DNA of 64,000 bases from Draconibacterium aestuarii (GTDB lineage Bacteria; Bacteroidota; Bacteroidia; Bacteroidales; Prolixibacteraceae): contig JAPOHD010000003.1 in assembly GCA_026671195.1 (NCBI GenBank), forward strand, positions 53,932 to 117,931. Direction: 5' to 3'. Below are positions 55,764-64,000 of this stretch, one piece after another (within the stretch, counting starts at the first letter, position 1; each line of letters starts with the position of its first letter). The translations under genes were made by a program, and so were the position numbers. The notes under the pieces were generated by a model. It did no database searches. It had not been told where the DNA came from and saw nothing but the letters and a program-made list of their open reading frames with translations.

Positions 55764-57989
55764 GTGAGTTTCCAATACATAAACGATGGCTTTGACAATT
55801 GGCTGGAAAAACAGATTTCTTCGCCCGAAGACACCATTGACGAATTGGCACTAAAAAAAAGATTTTTCTTTTTCATTGCACCTTCCTTTCCACTGCTATT
55901 TGGAACAACCATTTTCTTTTGGAACATAGGCCTGCACCAATTAGCTGTTGCAATGAGTATTTTCATCATTTTCGAGTTAATCGTTACCCTCCTCTTTTTT
56001 ATTCTGCACCGGAATATAAATCTAGTTGCGCTTATCAATCAATACTTCTATGTGCTGTTTTCGTTCTCCGGCGTAATCTATTTTGGTGGAATTTTAAACT
56101 CCGGTGGAGTGGTTTTTATTGGCCTTGCCGGCGCCCTTAACTCATTATCATTTCTCAAACCCATTCAGATACGAAATATATTTATCGTTTATATTGCTAC
56201 CCTACTAATCGGCGCCTTGTTACAGCCCTGGCTCACTCCGGTTCCTGAAATTACGCCAACCGTCAACCTCATACTTTTTGTCATCCATCTGCTTGTTGTA
56301 GCATCGGTATTTTACAGCCGGCTACACGTTTATATCCAGGAAAGTATTCAGGCAAAAAAAATGGAAGCCGAGCATTTAAAAGAACTGGATAAAATAAAAA
56401 CAAACTTTTACACCAACATTACACACGAATTCAGAACACCGCTTACCGTAATACTTGGATTGACCGATCCGGAGACAAAAGTATCGGGTACCACTTTCCA
56501 AAAGAATATTCCGATGATAAGGAAAAACGCCCTTCGCCTTTTGCAGCTGGTTAACCAAATGCTCGATCTAGCAAAACTGGAAGCACAAACCATGCAGTTA
56601 CACTTTATTCAAACCGATATTATCACCTATTTTCATCAACTTGTTGAGCCCTTCAAACATTTGGCAAACGAAAAGAAAACAGAACTACTTATTGAAAGCA
56701 AACTCAAACAATTAACCATGGATTTCGATCCCGAAAGAATGGATTCGTTGCTTGGAAATCTTTTTATGAATGCAATTAAATATTCACCTGAAAATTCCAG
56801 GATCACCTTTGAGGTTTCGGAGCTGACAGAGAAGATCAACCCGGAAGATTTAGGTTATTCACTATTCTCCAACCGAAAATTTCAGTCTGATCGTTTGCTG
56901 AGACTCCGGATCGAAGATACCGGAATGGGCATAACACCGGAAGAAATTCCCCTGATATTTAACCGGTTTTACCGGATAACCACGAACCGGTTACAGCACC
57001 ACGAAGGGGCAGGCATTGGATTACTTTTGGTAAAGGAAATTATTAATTTGCTTCAGGGGAACCTTTTTATTCAAAGTACGCCCGGCGCAGGAACAAAGGT
57101 TGTTGTTCTTCTCCCCATTACAAACAACGCCCCGATAGCCGGACTTCCCAAAATCGCTGGTACGTTAACAGAAGGCGAAAATTATCAGCCGGAATTGAAA
57201 GCAGCCGAACCAAAATCGGGAAAAGAACTCCCTCAACTATTACTGATCGAGGACAACGACGACGTGGTTACCTATCTGAAAACCGTAACCGGCCCCCACT
57301 ACAACGTTCACCGGGCCAAAAATGGAAATGAGGGAATTGAAATGGCTTTTAACGGCGTTCCCGACATAATTATATCGGATATAGTAATGCCGGGGAAAGA
57401 TGGGTACGAGGTATGCCATACCCTGAAACAAGACTTTCGGACAAGTCACATCCCCATTATTCTTTTAACGGCTAAAAGCGATAAAACCTCGCAGATAGAA
57501 GGATTTGAACACGGTGCCGATGCTTACGTTACCAAACCCTTTCATCCGCGCGAACTTTTGGTACGCCTGCAAAAGCTAATTGAAATACGCGACCGGTTAA
57601 AAGCAAAATACAAAAGCCTGGCGGTTGTTTCCGATATTCAGCAAGAGAAATCCCCCGGCCCCGACGAACAGTTTTTATTCAATACCAAACAGATTCTGGA
57701 AAAGCGTTTTAACGACGATGCCTTCGATCCCCTTGAACTTTCGAGACAACTTGGCATATCGCGTTCCCAACTTTTCAGAAAAATTAAGGCTTTAACCGGA
57801 TTATCAGCATCGCATTTTATTTGCTTTTACAGAATATATGTCGCCAAAGAAAAACTTCAAAAAACCAATCTGACTATTTCAGAAATAGCCTACGAGGTGG
57901 GGTTTAAAGATCCGGCCTATTTTACCCGGGTTTTTACACGCGAATTTGGATTTTCGCCCAAGGTAATGCGCCAAAAACACCACAACTAA
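55764..57989 (+). CDS. Hybrid histidine kinase / response regulator with AraC-type output
   Basis: 741 aa, GTG start. About six N-terminal membrane helices (residues 30-190) form the sensor part, unlike the large two-propeller sensors common in this phylum. HisKA has the phospho-accepting His in N-I-T-H-E-F-R-T-P-L. HATPase has N-A-I-K-Y-S, D-T-G-M-G-I and G-A-G-I-G-L. The receiver domain has the Asp in I-I-I-S-D-I-V-M-P-G-K-D-G-Y, and the C-terminus is an AraC-type HTH (L-G-I-S-R-S-Q-L-F-R-K, V-G-F-K-D-P-A-Y-F-T-R). It should sense at the membrane and control transcription directly. The beta-propeller lipoprotein gene follows 137 bases later and is a candidate target. Confidence 0.93.
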   Translation: MSFQYINDGFDNWLEKQISSPEDTIDELALKKRFFFFIAPSFPLLFGTTIFFWNIGLHQLAVAMSIFIIFELIVTLLFFILHRNINLVALINQYFYVLFSFSGVIYFGGILNSGGVVFIGLAGALNSLSFLKPIQIRNIFIVYIATLLIGALLQPWLTPVPEITPTVNLILFVIHLLVVASVFYSRLHVYIQESIQAKKMEAEHLKELDKIKTNFYTNITHEFRTPLTVILGLTDPETKVSGTTFQKNIPMIRKNALRLLQLVNQMLDLAKLEAQTMQLHFIQTDIITYFHQLVEPFKHLANEKKTELLIESKLKQLTMDFDPERMDSLLGNLFMNAIKYSPENSRITFEVSELTEKINPEDLGYSLFSNRKFQSDRLLRLRIEDTGMGITPEEIPLIFNRFYRITTNRLQHHEGAGIGLLLVKEIINLLQGNLFIQSTPGAGTKVVVLLPITNNAPIAGLPKIAGTLTEGENYQPELKAAEPKSGKELPQLLLIEDNDDVVTYLKTVTGPHYNVHRAKNGNEGIEMAFNGVPDIIISDIVMPGKDGYEVCHTLKQDFRTSHIPIILLTAKSDKTSQIEGFEHGADAYVTKPFHPRELLVRLQKLIEIRDRLKAKYKSLAVVSDIQQEKSPGPDEQFLFNTKQILEKRFNDDAFDPLELSRQLGISRSQLFRKIKALTGLSASHFICFYRIYVAKEKLQKTNLTISEIAYEVGFKDPAYFTRVFTREFGFSPKVMRQKHHN

Positions 57990-58126
57990 TCGCACCGCAC
58001 TTCCCAGTTCTTCTTTACTCCATTCGCTTAAAAATCTGTATTATGTGCAAGACCCCGCAACAATAGTGCAAGCCGGTTTGCCGTATTTCGGTTAACTTTT
58101 CTCCCGAACTCAAAAAAAACTACACA

Positions 58127-59128
58127 ATGAAAACATTCGTATTATTTATCGCAATGCTACTTTTTGTATCGTGCGAAAACCAGATTATCGACGATGGGTT
58201 ACAGGAAATTGAAAAATCGGCTGTAATGCAATCTTTCCCCGACATCATTCAGCTTCCCACCGGGTTGCAGCCCGAAGGAATTGCAACCGGACCCAACCAC
58301 AGTTTTTATGTGGCCTCGTTAACGATGGGACAGATCTACAAAGGCAATTTGCAAACCGGAGAGGTAGAAATACTCACTTATCCCCCGGGACCGGACCAAA
58401 CCGGAGGAATGGCAGTTGATAAGCGGAGCGGATACCTGTTTGCAGCCAAAGGAATGTTGGGCACAGGCTGCGTTTACAATTCAAAAACAGGAGAACTACT
58501 GAATACACTGGTCTTTACCACACCCTTTACCACTTTAATCAACGATGTGGTAATAACCAACGAGGCGGCTTATTTTACCAACTCGCTGGCTCCTGTACTT
58601 TACAAAGTGCCACTGATGAAAAACGGACAACTACCGGAACCGGCACAGGTTATTTCCTTACCCCTGACCGGCGATTTTAGCATGGAACCCCATCCGATGA
58701 TTCCGCAACTGGGTGCTTTTGCCAACGGAATTGATGCAACTCCCAACGGCAAATATCTGTTTTTGGGAAATACGGCACGTGGCGAAATCTATCGTGTACA
58801 TCCTGCATCGGGCGAAGCTACCGTAATCGATTTAGGAGGAGCATTGTTACCTTTTGCCGATGGAATTTTACTCGACGACCAAACCCTGTATGTAGTGCAG
58901 AATATGATTAACCAGGTGGCCGTAATACATTTAAACGACGATTTAATTTCGGGAGAAGTAGTTGGCACCATTACCAACACAAATTTTGGTGTTCCTACGG
59001 CGGTCGATGAATTTGGAAATTATCTGTATGCGGTAAATGCACATTTCGATGTTGCTCCGCCTACGGGCATGTATCCCGGGGTTGAATTCGAGGTAGTGAA
59101 GTTTCCGAAATTTGAGGAAGGCGAATAG
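58127..59128 (+). CDS. SMP-30/NHL-like beta-propeller lipoprotein
   Basis: 333 aa. Lipobox L-L-F-V-S-C. Repeats of the form G-I-A-x-G-P-N, M-A-V-D-K-R-S-G-Y-L-F, G-I-D-A-T-P-N-G-K-Y-L and A-V-D-E-F-G-N-Y-L-Y-A-V are those of six-bladed SMP-30/gluconolactonase-like propellers. Asp and Asn residues in blades may hold a divalent metal. Substrate unknown. Confidence 0.8.
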   Translation: MKTFVLFIAMLLFVSCENQIIDDGLQEIEKSAVMQSFPDIIQLPTGLQPEGIATGPNHSFYVASLTMGQIYKGNLQTGEVEILTYPPGPDQTGGMAVDKRSGYLFAAKGMLGTGCVYNSKTGELLNTLVFTTPFTTLINDVVITNEAAYFTNSLAPVLYKVPLMKNGQLPEPAQVISLPLTGDFSMEPHPMIPQLGAFANGIDATPNGKYLFLGNTARGEIYRVHPASGEATVIDLGGALLPFADGILLDDQTLYVVQNMINQVAVIHLNDDLISGEVVGTITNTNFGVPTAVDEFGNYLYAVNAHFDVAPPTGMYPGVEFEVVKFPKFEEGE

Positions 59129-59142
59129 TACTATAGCACAAA

Positions 59143-59172
59143 ATTGCCCGGTAGTATAAACCCGGGCAGTTT
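59143..59172 (+). terminator. Probable terminator after the propeller lipoprotein gene
   Basis: AATTGCCCGG pairs with CCGGGCAGTT (one G-U), loop about ten, with a weak T-rich stretch after it. Confidence 0.55.
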
Positions 59173-59407
59173 GGTTATTTTGAGGGGCACTTTTTAAACG
59201 GCCCCTCTGCGTAACCAACTGTTCACCTTTAAAACAGATCATCCCCGGCAATTACAATCCGCCAGTTCGTGAAGAAGAAAGCTCTTGTTTTTTTACCGCA
59301 CGCCAAACCATTAAGAACAGAAAAATGTGAAACGAAACCGCTATGCATTGGAAATACATAGGTTTAAGCCTCGAATGAAATTCGAAAATAAAAGAGTATG
59401 GACGGAA

Positions 59408-59478
59408 GACCGAAGTCGGAAGACCGCAGAAAAACACTCAACGATTTATTTCAAAACTCCGGTCTTCTGACTTCTGTC
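59408..59478. repeat. Inverted repeat in the 59129-59741 gene-free gap
   Basis: GACCGAAGTCGGAAGACCG (59408-59426) pairs with 59460-59478 over 19 positions with one G-U and one mismatch. GTCTTCC-type phrases also occur in the trpG-trpD and trpF-trpB gaps. Nothing else in the gap looks like a gene. Confidence 0.5.
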
Positions 59479-59555
59479 AAAAAAAAAGTTTATAGAAACT
59501 AAAGTAGCTGCAATAAATTGCAGGGTTTTAAACCAGTAATGTGAAAATAAATTCG

Positions 59556-59575
59556 CTTATGTTACATAACATAAG
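59556..59575. promoter_or_regulatory. Perfect palindrome, candidate operator
   Basis: CTTATGTTA CA TAACATAAG: two 9-bp arms around two bases, 167 bases upstream of the next gene. The size and symmetry are those of a dimeric regulator site such as a CRP/FNR-type protein (inference). Confidence 0.45.
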
Positions 59576-59741
59576 TTTTGCCCTTGATTTGTATGACTGA
59601 ATTGCACTATCTTTTTTTTCAATTCAGGATTGCGGAAACCCTGTTTAAAAATGTTAAGGTACCTGGCAGCCGGAAGGGTGGCAGGGAAATATCCCAAAGA
59701 ATCCCAGTGTACCCCAAATTTAAAATTTAAAATTTACTTAT

Positions 59742-60224
59742 ATGGAAGATCAATTTTCATTCTCATTAACCGATGAGGATAAGGTTCAGATTAACCAGGC
59801 CCTTCAAACCCTGGTAACTGTTCTGGAACCCAAATTAATGACCCTTACGCCTGACGAGCGTAAAGAAATGCCCAAAATGGGCGATAAAACCGTGGCTTTT
59901 GTTGAAAAAGCCGTGGAATACGGACAGGAATACCCACAGTATATGCCTGCTTTTATTGACGTACCCGAAGCTAAAATCGATTTCGATGGCGTAAAAGTTT
60001 TGCGTGGTTTTTTTACCCAGCTTGAGCGCATTACCAACGAGCTCGACGACAGTATGACACTTGCCGGAAGCGAGGCCTACAGTGCATCGCTTTCGATTTA
60101 TAAAGTGCTTAAAAATGCCGCCACCATGGGGCAACCCGGTGCCGAAGAGGCTGTTGCCGAACTGGCTAACCGTTTTCCGCGGGGGAAGCGAAAGGTAACT
60201 CCGGAAGATAACCAGCTCTTGTAA
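59742..60224 (+). CDS. Conserved-looking hypothetical protein
   Basis: 160 aa, soluble, mostly helical, acidic N-terminal half and basic C-terminus (F-P-R-G-K-R-K-V). No signal peptide, no catalytic motif. Similar small proteins are, as I recall, found in several Bacteroidota without known function. Single-gene unit with a possible operator palindrome upstream. Confidence 0.65.
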   Translation: MEDQFSFSLTDEDKVQINQALQTLVTVLEPKLMTLTPDERKEMPKMGDKTVAFVEKAVEYGQEYPQYMPAFIDVPEAKIDFDGVKVLRGFFTQLERITNELDDSMTLAGSEAYSASLSIYKVLKNAATMGQPGAEEAVAELANRFPRGKRKVTPEDNQLL

Positions 60225-60404
60225 GCCGCACTATACATCGGAACTTTGTTAGTTGTTTTGTAAATAGTCCGGTTATTATCCTTCCGCATACCCTGAATTT
60301 TAATTCGAACCTGCAAAGGCTTTGCTTTTTATAGCGCTGGTTTTGTTTTTTTAGGCATAATTCCGAAAAATTTATGCAAATACCCGATTCCCAACGGCAT
60401 ACTT

Positions 60405-60467
60405 CTCACTTTTTACTTTAATCGGCTCACTTTTTACACCAATAGCCTCACTTTTATATGCATTAGC
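60405..60467. repeat. 21-bp phased repeat (three units) in a gene-free region
   Basis: CTCACTTTT starts at 60405, 60426 and 60447, an exact 21-base step. The same word occurs twice more (near 60660 and 60700), and its inverse forms a hairpin with it around 60642-60668 (AAAAAAGTGAG and complement). It resembles in design, not in sequence, the 22-bp repeat at 34891. Confidence 0.65.
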
Positions 60468-61079
60468 GGGGTTAAAAGCCGCAAAAAGCCAGGAAAAAAG
60501 CAGGAAATCCCGGCTTTTTACCCCGTGCATGGCGTAAAAAACAGCATATAAGCTGGTTTTTTGCCTGCCGCTTTTAAAAAATAGTGAGGATGATCTAAAA
60601 AAAAGCAAAGACATTGTACTAAAAAGCCGGAACGACGAGGAAAAAAGTGAGGTATAGTCTCACTTTTTTTCAGCACTGCCGGGTAAAAAACCAGAACGGG
60701 CTCACTTTTTACAAGCCTTTTGGGTAAAAAAGCGGGCTTAACGAGGGTTTTGGTCAGAACACGGTACTACGAAACAAAATTTATGTTGAATAATACCCTG
60801 CTAACGAAGGTTATAATTGAATTTATGTTTATTTTTAACCAACAAAAAACCAAAACCGTTGAAAACGCGCACCCAAATAAAACAAAAACAACAACTGCCA
60901 GATAACCCTGCCAATGAAGTTACTAATAACTCAATAGATTATGTGTCTTTTCCATGCCATATTGGGTGGATAACAACACTTTTTAAAACGACATAAACGA
61001 AATAACAACAATTGATGATACACAGTAGTTAGGGGCAAGGCTGAAAAAAGGCACTACAAACCGTGAAATATAAAATAAG
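60468..61079. other. Gene-free border of the defence island
   Basis: No credible gene. Two similar stretches, CCCTGCTAACGAAGGTTA (near 60796) and CCCTGCCAATGAAGTTAC (near 60906), form an imperfect direct repeat about 110 bases apart. Base composition drops in GC from here to the end of the window. Confidence 0.4.
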
Positions 61080-62201
61080 ATGTCAAAAACTTCAATACCT
61101 GAAAAAATAAAAACTCAATTATGGACTTTATCTGTAGGGAGGTGTGAATATAGAGGATGTAATAAACCGCTATGGAAAGATGAACTATCTATGGCAAAAA
61201 TGAACAATGCTTATATTGCACATATTGTTGCAGACAGCCCAGATGGACCAAGAGGAGATGCAGTACGTTCTCCATTGCTTGCAAAATCATTCAGTAATCT
61301 AATGTTAATGTGCGATGCACATCATAGACTAATTGACAAAGAAGATGTAGATGGACATCCTGAAAGTTTATTGATTGAGATGAAAAAAGAGCATGAGAAG
61401 AGAATTGAATTGCTTACATCAATTTCATCGTCAAAGAAAACACATGTAATTTTATACGGTGCGAATATTGGAAATCAAAGTTCTCCTCTTAATTATGAAT
61501 CTGCATTTCAAGCAATAATACCAGACAAATTCCCAACAGAAAGCTATGGAGTTGAGTTAGGAATAACAAATAGCATTATCAAAGATAAAGAAGATTTGTT
61601 TTGGGAGTTAGAAACCCAGAATCTTGAAAGACAGTTTAAAGAGAAAGTTGATAATCTAAAAATACATAGTCCAATCAAATCATTTTCTGCGTTTGGACTT
61701 GCCCCTCAACCACTTCTAATAAAATTTGGAACGTTATTTAATGATTTGTATGATGTTCAAGTATTTCAGAGACATAGAGAACCTGAAACGTGGGAATGGC
61801 AAGATGAAACTGATTTTGATGAATTCAATCTAATTGAGCCAAAAGAGTTTAATGGATTGCCGGTTTTAAATGTCTCATTGAGTGCCACAATTACAAATGA
61901 TAGAATAGAAAAACTGTTTGATTCAAAAATTTGTATTTGGACAATTACCCATAATAATCCAAATAATGACTTCTTGAAATCAAAGATTATCTTATCTAAG
62001 TTTAGAAAGATTTGTCGACATTTTTTTGATATAGCAAAAGCCAAACATGGACAAGATAAAAAACTCCATGTATTCCCGGCAATGCCAGTTTCAGCAGCAA
62101 TAGAATTTGGTCGTATCTGGATGCCAAAAGCTGATTTGGGTTTAATAATATACGACCAAAACAAAGATAGAGATGGTTTTTACAAAACAATTGAAATATA
62201 A
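61080..62201 (+). CDS. cap5: CBASS effector: HNH nuclease fused to SAVED domain
   Basis: 373 aa. The N-terminal HNH domain has Cys22 and Cys27 (R-C-E-Y-R-G-C), His48 in A-H-I-V-A-D-S-P-D-G-P-R-G-D, Asn73, Cys78 and His81-His82 (N-L-M-L-M-C-D-A-H-H-R-L-I-D-K). From about residue 135 the chain fits a SAVED domain (F-S-A-F-G-L-A-P-Q-P-L-L; L-H-V-F-P-A-M-P-V-S-A-A-I-E-F-G-R-I-W-M-P-K-A-D). In Cap5 the SAVED domain binds a cyclic oligonucleotide and switches on DNA cleavage by HNH. It is first in a three-gene operon, 11 bases before the CD-NTase gene. Confidence 0.93.
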   Translation: MSKTSIPEKIKTQLWTLSVGRCEYRGCNKPLWKDELSMAKMNNAYIAHIVADSPDGPRGDAVRSPLLAKSFSNLMLMCDAHHRLIDKEDVDGHPESLLIEMKKEHEKRIELLTSISSSKKTHVILYGANIGNQSSPLNYESAFQAIIPDKFPTESYGVELGITNSIIKDKEDLFWELETQNLERQFKEKVDNLKIHSPIKSFSAFGLAPQPLLIKFGTLFNDLYDVQVFQRHREPETWEWQDETDFDEFNLIEPKEFNGLPVLNVSLSATITNDRIEKLFDSKICIWTITHNNPNNDFLKSKIILSKFRKICRHFFDIAKAKHGQDKKLHVFPAMPVSAAIEFGRIWMPKADLGLIIYDQNKDRDGFYKTIEI

Positions 62202-62212
62202 AACTAAATACT

Positions 62213-63445
62213 ATGTTAACAAATGAAATTAAAACCCAATTTAATGAAATATTAGAGGAGATTGGAAACAACCTTGATATTTCAGAAACTCAATACAAAT
62301 ATGCTGTTCAAAGTTATCAGGCAGTTGGGAAATGGCTTGCTGACGAAAAATCTTTATTATCTCCATACAATCCTGAAATTTTACCACAGGGTTCTTTCTT
62401 GCTCGGTACTATGATAAAACCTATTAGTGATTCAGATGAACTAGATGTTGATTTGGTTTGCAGACTGGAAGGGAAAAAGGCAAATTGGGCACAATATCAT
62501 CTAAAGAAAATAGTTGGAGACAGGCTCAAAGAAAATAAAACCTATAAAGAAATGCTTGATAAAGAAGGACGCAGATGTTGGACTTTGAATTATGCTGATT
62601 CATCCAAATATCATATGGATATCTTGCCATCAATCGTATCAGAAGGTCACAAAATCATCCTTGAGAAAGCATTTTCCGCAACAGACTTTAAGGATTTTGA
62701 AAAAACTGCAATAAGGATTACAGACAACCAAGAAAATAATTACTACAGTGAAACCAATCCTGATAATTGGAATAAAAGTAATCCATTTGGGTATGCAGTA
62801 TGGTTTCAAGAAAGATGTAGTATTTCAATTCGAAAATCTGTTTTTCTAAGCGACTCGGTAAATCCAATGCCGACCTACCAAAAAGAAAAACTTCCTCTAC
62901 AACGAGTCGTCCAAATTCTTAAAAGGCATAGAGATATTATGTTTGATGGAGATGAAGACAAACCAATATCAATAATTATTACCACTCTTTCTTCCAAGTC
63001 ATACGATAAAGAGACAGACATAACCACTGCTTTGACAAACGTTGTAAATAAAATGGAATCCCAAATTGAGACAAGATATTCTACAAAGCATAGAAAATCG
63101 ATAAAATGGATTTCCAATCCTGTTAATGAAGAAGAAAATTTTGCAGATAAGTGGGTGGAAAATCCCAAAAAAGAAGAAAATTTCTATAAATGGATTTCGA
63201 AGGTGAAGTCAGATTTATCATCTACTTATGAGTTACGAGGGATTCATAGAATTCAAGAGTCATTTTCAAAATCATTTGGAGAAGATTTGGTTAAAGCATC
63301 ATTTGGTAATATCGCAGACCGTGCATATCAAAAAAGAGATGCTGGAAATTTACATATGAAAATGGGTTCAGGAATTCTAGGTGCAAAGGTTGCGGGTAGC
63401 ACAAGTGTAAAAAGTCACAATTTTCATGGTAAAAATAAAAAGTAA
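62213..63445 (+). CDS. cdn: CBASS CD-NTase (cyclic oligonucleotide synthase)
   Basis: 410 aa. Nucleotidyltransferase signature: Gly60-Ser61 in P-Q-G-S-F-L-L-G-T, metal-binding Asp78 and Asp80 in D-E-L-D-V-D-L-V, third acidic residue Asp136 in Y-H-M-D-I-L-P-S. It would make a cyclic di- or trinucleotide upon phage infection to activate the HNH-SAVED effector. The clade is not assigned. Its C-terminus ends G-K-N-K-K rather than the Gly commonly used for E1/E2-linked conjugation. The 3' end overlaps the E2-like gene by 20 bases. Confidence 0.93.
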   Translation: MLTNEIKTQFNEILEEIGNNLDISETQYKYAVQSYQAVGKWLADEKSLLSPYNPEILPQGSFLLGTMIKPISDSDELDVDLVCRLEGKKANWAQYHLKKIVGDRLKENKTYKEMLDKEGRRCWTLNYADSSKYHMDILPSIVSEGHKIILEKAFSATDFKDFEKTAIRITDNQENNYYSETNPDNWNKSNPFGYAVWFQERCSISIRKSVFLSDSVNPMPTYQKEKLPLQRVVQILKRHRDIMFDGDEDKPISIIITTLSSKSYDKETDITTALTNVVNKMESQIETRYSTKHRKSIKWISNPVNEEENFADKWVENPKKEENFYKWISKVKSDLSSTYELRGIHRIQESFSKSFGEDLVKASFGNIADRAYQKRDAGNLHMKMGSGILGAKVAGSTSVKSHNFHGKNKK

Positions 63446-63893
63446 GGATATAAATATTTTTGTTCAGGCTGCAAAAATTAGAAAAACATTCCCTGATTCA
63501 AAAGTGAATGTAAAAAGTAATAAGTTGGTCTGGAAGGGTATATTAAGACCTACACCATTAAGTGATTCGTATGAAATTAAATTAGAATATAAAGTTGGAT
63601 ATCACCCATGTGTATACGTAGTTAATAAAAAACTTGAATTATATCCAGGTGAGAATAAGCTTCCGCATGTGTATAACACAAAAAGACAATGGCTTTGTAT
63701 ATACTATAGAAAAGCAAGAGAATGGTCAAGTCAACAGTTAATTGCAGATACCATAATACCTTGGACAAGTGAATGGTTATATCATTATGAGTTTTGGCTT
63801 GCCACGGGAAAATGGCACGGAAAAGGAATACATGGTAAACAAGAACCATATGAGAAAGAAAAAAGCCCAGCCCCTAATCGAGTAGGTGGATGA
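63426..63893 (+). CDS. CBASS stand-alone E2-like protein; end read through into intron
   Basis: 155 aa. W-K-G-I-L-R-P-T-P-L-S-D-S-Y-E-I, then P-H-V-Y (His81), then W-L-C-I-Y-Y with the likely catalytic Cys91, then T-I-I-P-W-T-S-E-W-L-Y-H-Y-E-F-W-L-A-T-G-K-W-H-G-K-G-I-H. This is the E2 fold of type II-short CBASS, which lacks E1 and JAB partners and acts on the CD-NTase. The domain is complete by about residue 136. From base 63877 the frame enters group II intron sequence, so the last five or so residues (R-V-G-G) and the stop are not native; the true C-terminus is unknown. Confidence 0.85.
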   Translation: MVKIKSKDINIFVQAAKIRKTFPDSKVNVKSNKLVWKGILRPTPLSDSYEIKLEYKVGYHPCVYVVNKKLELYPGENKLPHVYNTKRQWLCIYYRKAREWSSQQLIADTIIPWTSEWLYHYEFWLATGKWHGKGIHGKQEPYEKEKSPAPNRVGG

Positions 63894-64000
63894 CAGCCAA
63901 ATGACTGCCATTGCACCTCTCACACCACCGTACGTACGGGTCTCGTATACGGCGGTTCGCTAGATCATAGGAAACAAAACCGTATTCGGTTTAATTTGAT
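63877..64000 (-). mobile_element. 3' end of a group II intron (domains V and VI), partial
   Basis: Read on the minus strand, 63958-63924 folds as domain V: GAACCGCCGTATACG then CCGTACGTACGGTGGT, nine lower-stem pairs, a two-base CG bulge and a short upper stem. 63918-63884 folds as domain VI (AGGTG/CACCT and ATGGCAG/CTGTCAT). The sequence ends CTACTCGAT at 63877, a usual 3' end of bacterial group II introns. The catalytic core and any reverse transcriptase gene would lie beyond base 64000. Confidence 0.8.

Noticed and set aside
60720..60905. 61-aa ORF before the CBASS operon
   Set aside because: TTG start, low-complexity basic composition and placement in an imperfect direct repeat; no supporting features.

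Overview
Organism: the window looks like a Bacteroidota chromosome, probably class Bacteroidia near Marinilabiliales/Prolixibacteraceae (inference, since no marker phylogeny was run). The signs are a type IX secretion translocon (SprA), a T9SS C-terminal sorting domain, a SusC/SusD pair, -7 boxes of the TAnnTTTG type, a one-piece hybrid sensor kinase with an AraC-type output domain, and intergenic palindromes of a kind common in this phylum. PARAGRAPH 2, layout: 1-2.6 kb is the 3' part of a T9SS-exported surface protein. 2.9-9.3 kb holds tRNA-Asn, a secreted Ni superoxide dismutase, a protein with an internal duplication, an M17 aminopeptidase, pdxA and ruvA. 9.4-16.9 kb is sprA. 17.0-24.0 kb is a complete trpEGDCFBA operon preceded by two consecutive Trp-rich leader peptides, each followed by its own intrinsic terminator. 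24.9-30.9 kb is a SusC/SusD outer-membrane uptake locus with two small lipoproteins. 31-38.8 kb carries a cyclophilin, a glycosidase-like Tat protein that seems to lack its catalytic Asp residues, a DMT transporter, a 22-bp phased tandem repeat, a TlpA-type lipoprotein, a patatin and a lipoprotein. 38.8-45.7 kb has an amidotransferase, two DEAD-box helicases, RlmF and asparagine synthetase. 45.7-52.3 kb (minus strand) holds a B12-radical SAM protein, a NifX-like protein with a Cys-rich tail and a Nif11-like small protein, then secreted proteins of unknown function and a membrane-anchored HTH-TolB-TPR regulator. 52.6-60.2 kb has an SDR, a 202-bp MITE with a 9-bp target duplication, a divergent tryptophanase-family lyase, a hybrid two-component protein, a beta-propeller lipoprotein and a conserved unknown. 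PARAGRAPH 3, defence island: 61.1-63.9 kb is an AT-rich three-gene operon of HNH-SAVED nuclease, CD-NTase and stand-alone E2-like protein. This is the architecture of a type II-short CBASS anti-phage system. Its 3' edge is cut by the 3' end (domains V and VI) of a minus-strand group II intron that runs out of the window. PARAGRAPH 4, how genes work together: SprA is the pore through which proteins like the first one leave the cell. The trp genes form one regulated pathway unit in which charged tRNA-Trp is probably read twice in series. SusC/D and their lipoproteins form one nutrient-uptake unit. The most notable items are the tandem trp attenuators, the CBASS operon with the intron at its edge, the B12-rSAM/NifX/Nif11 group, the MITE, and the two loci with repeats phased at 21-22 bp.
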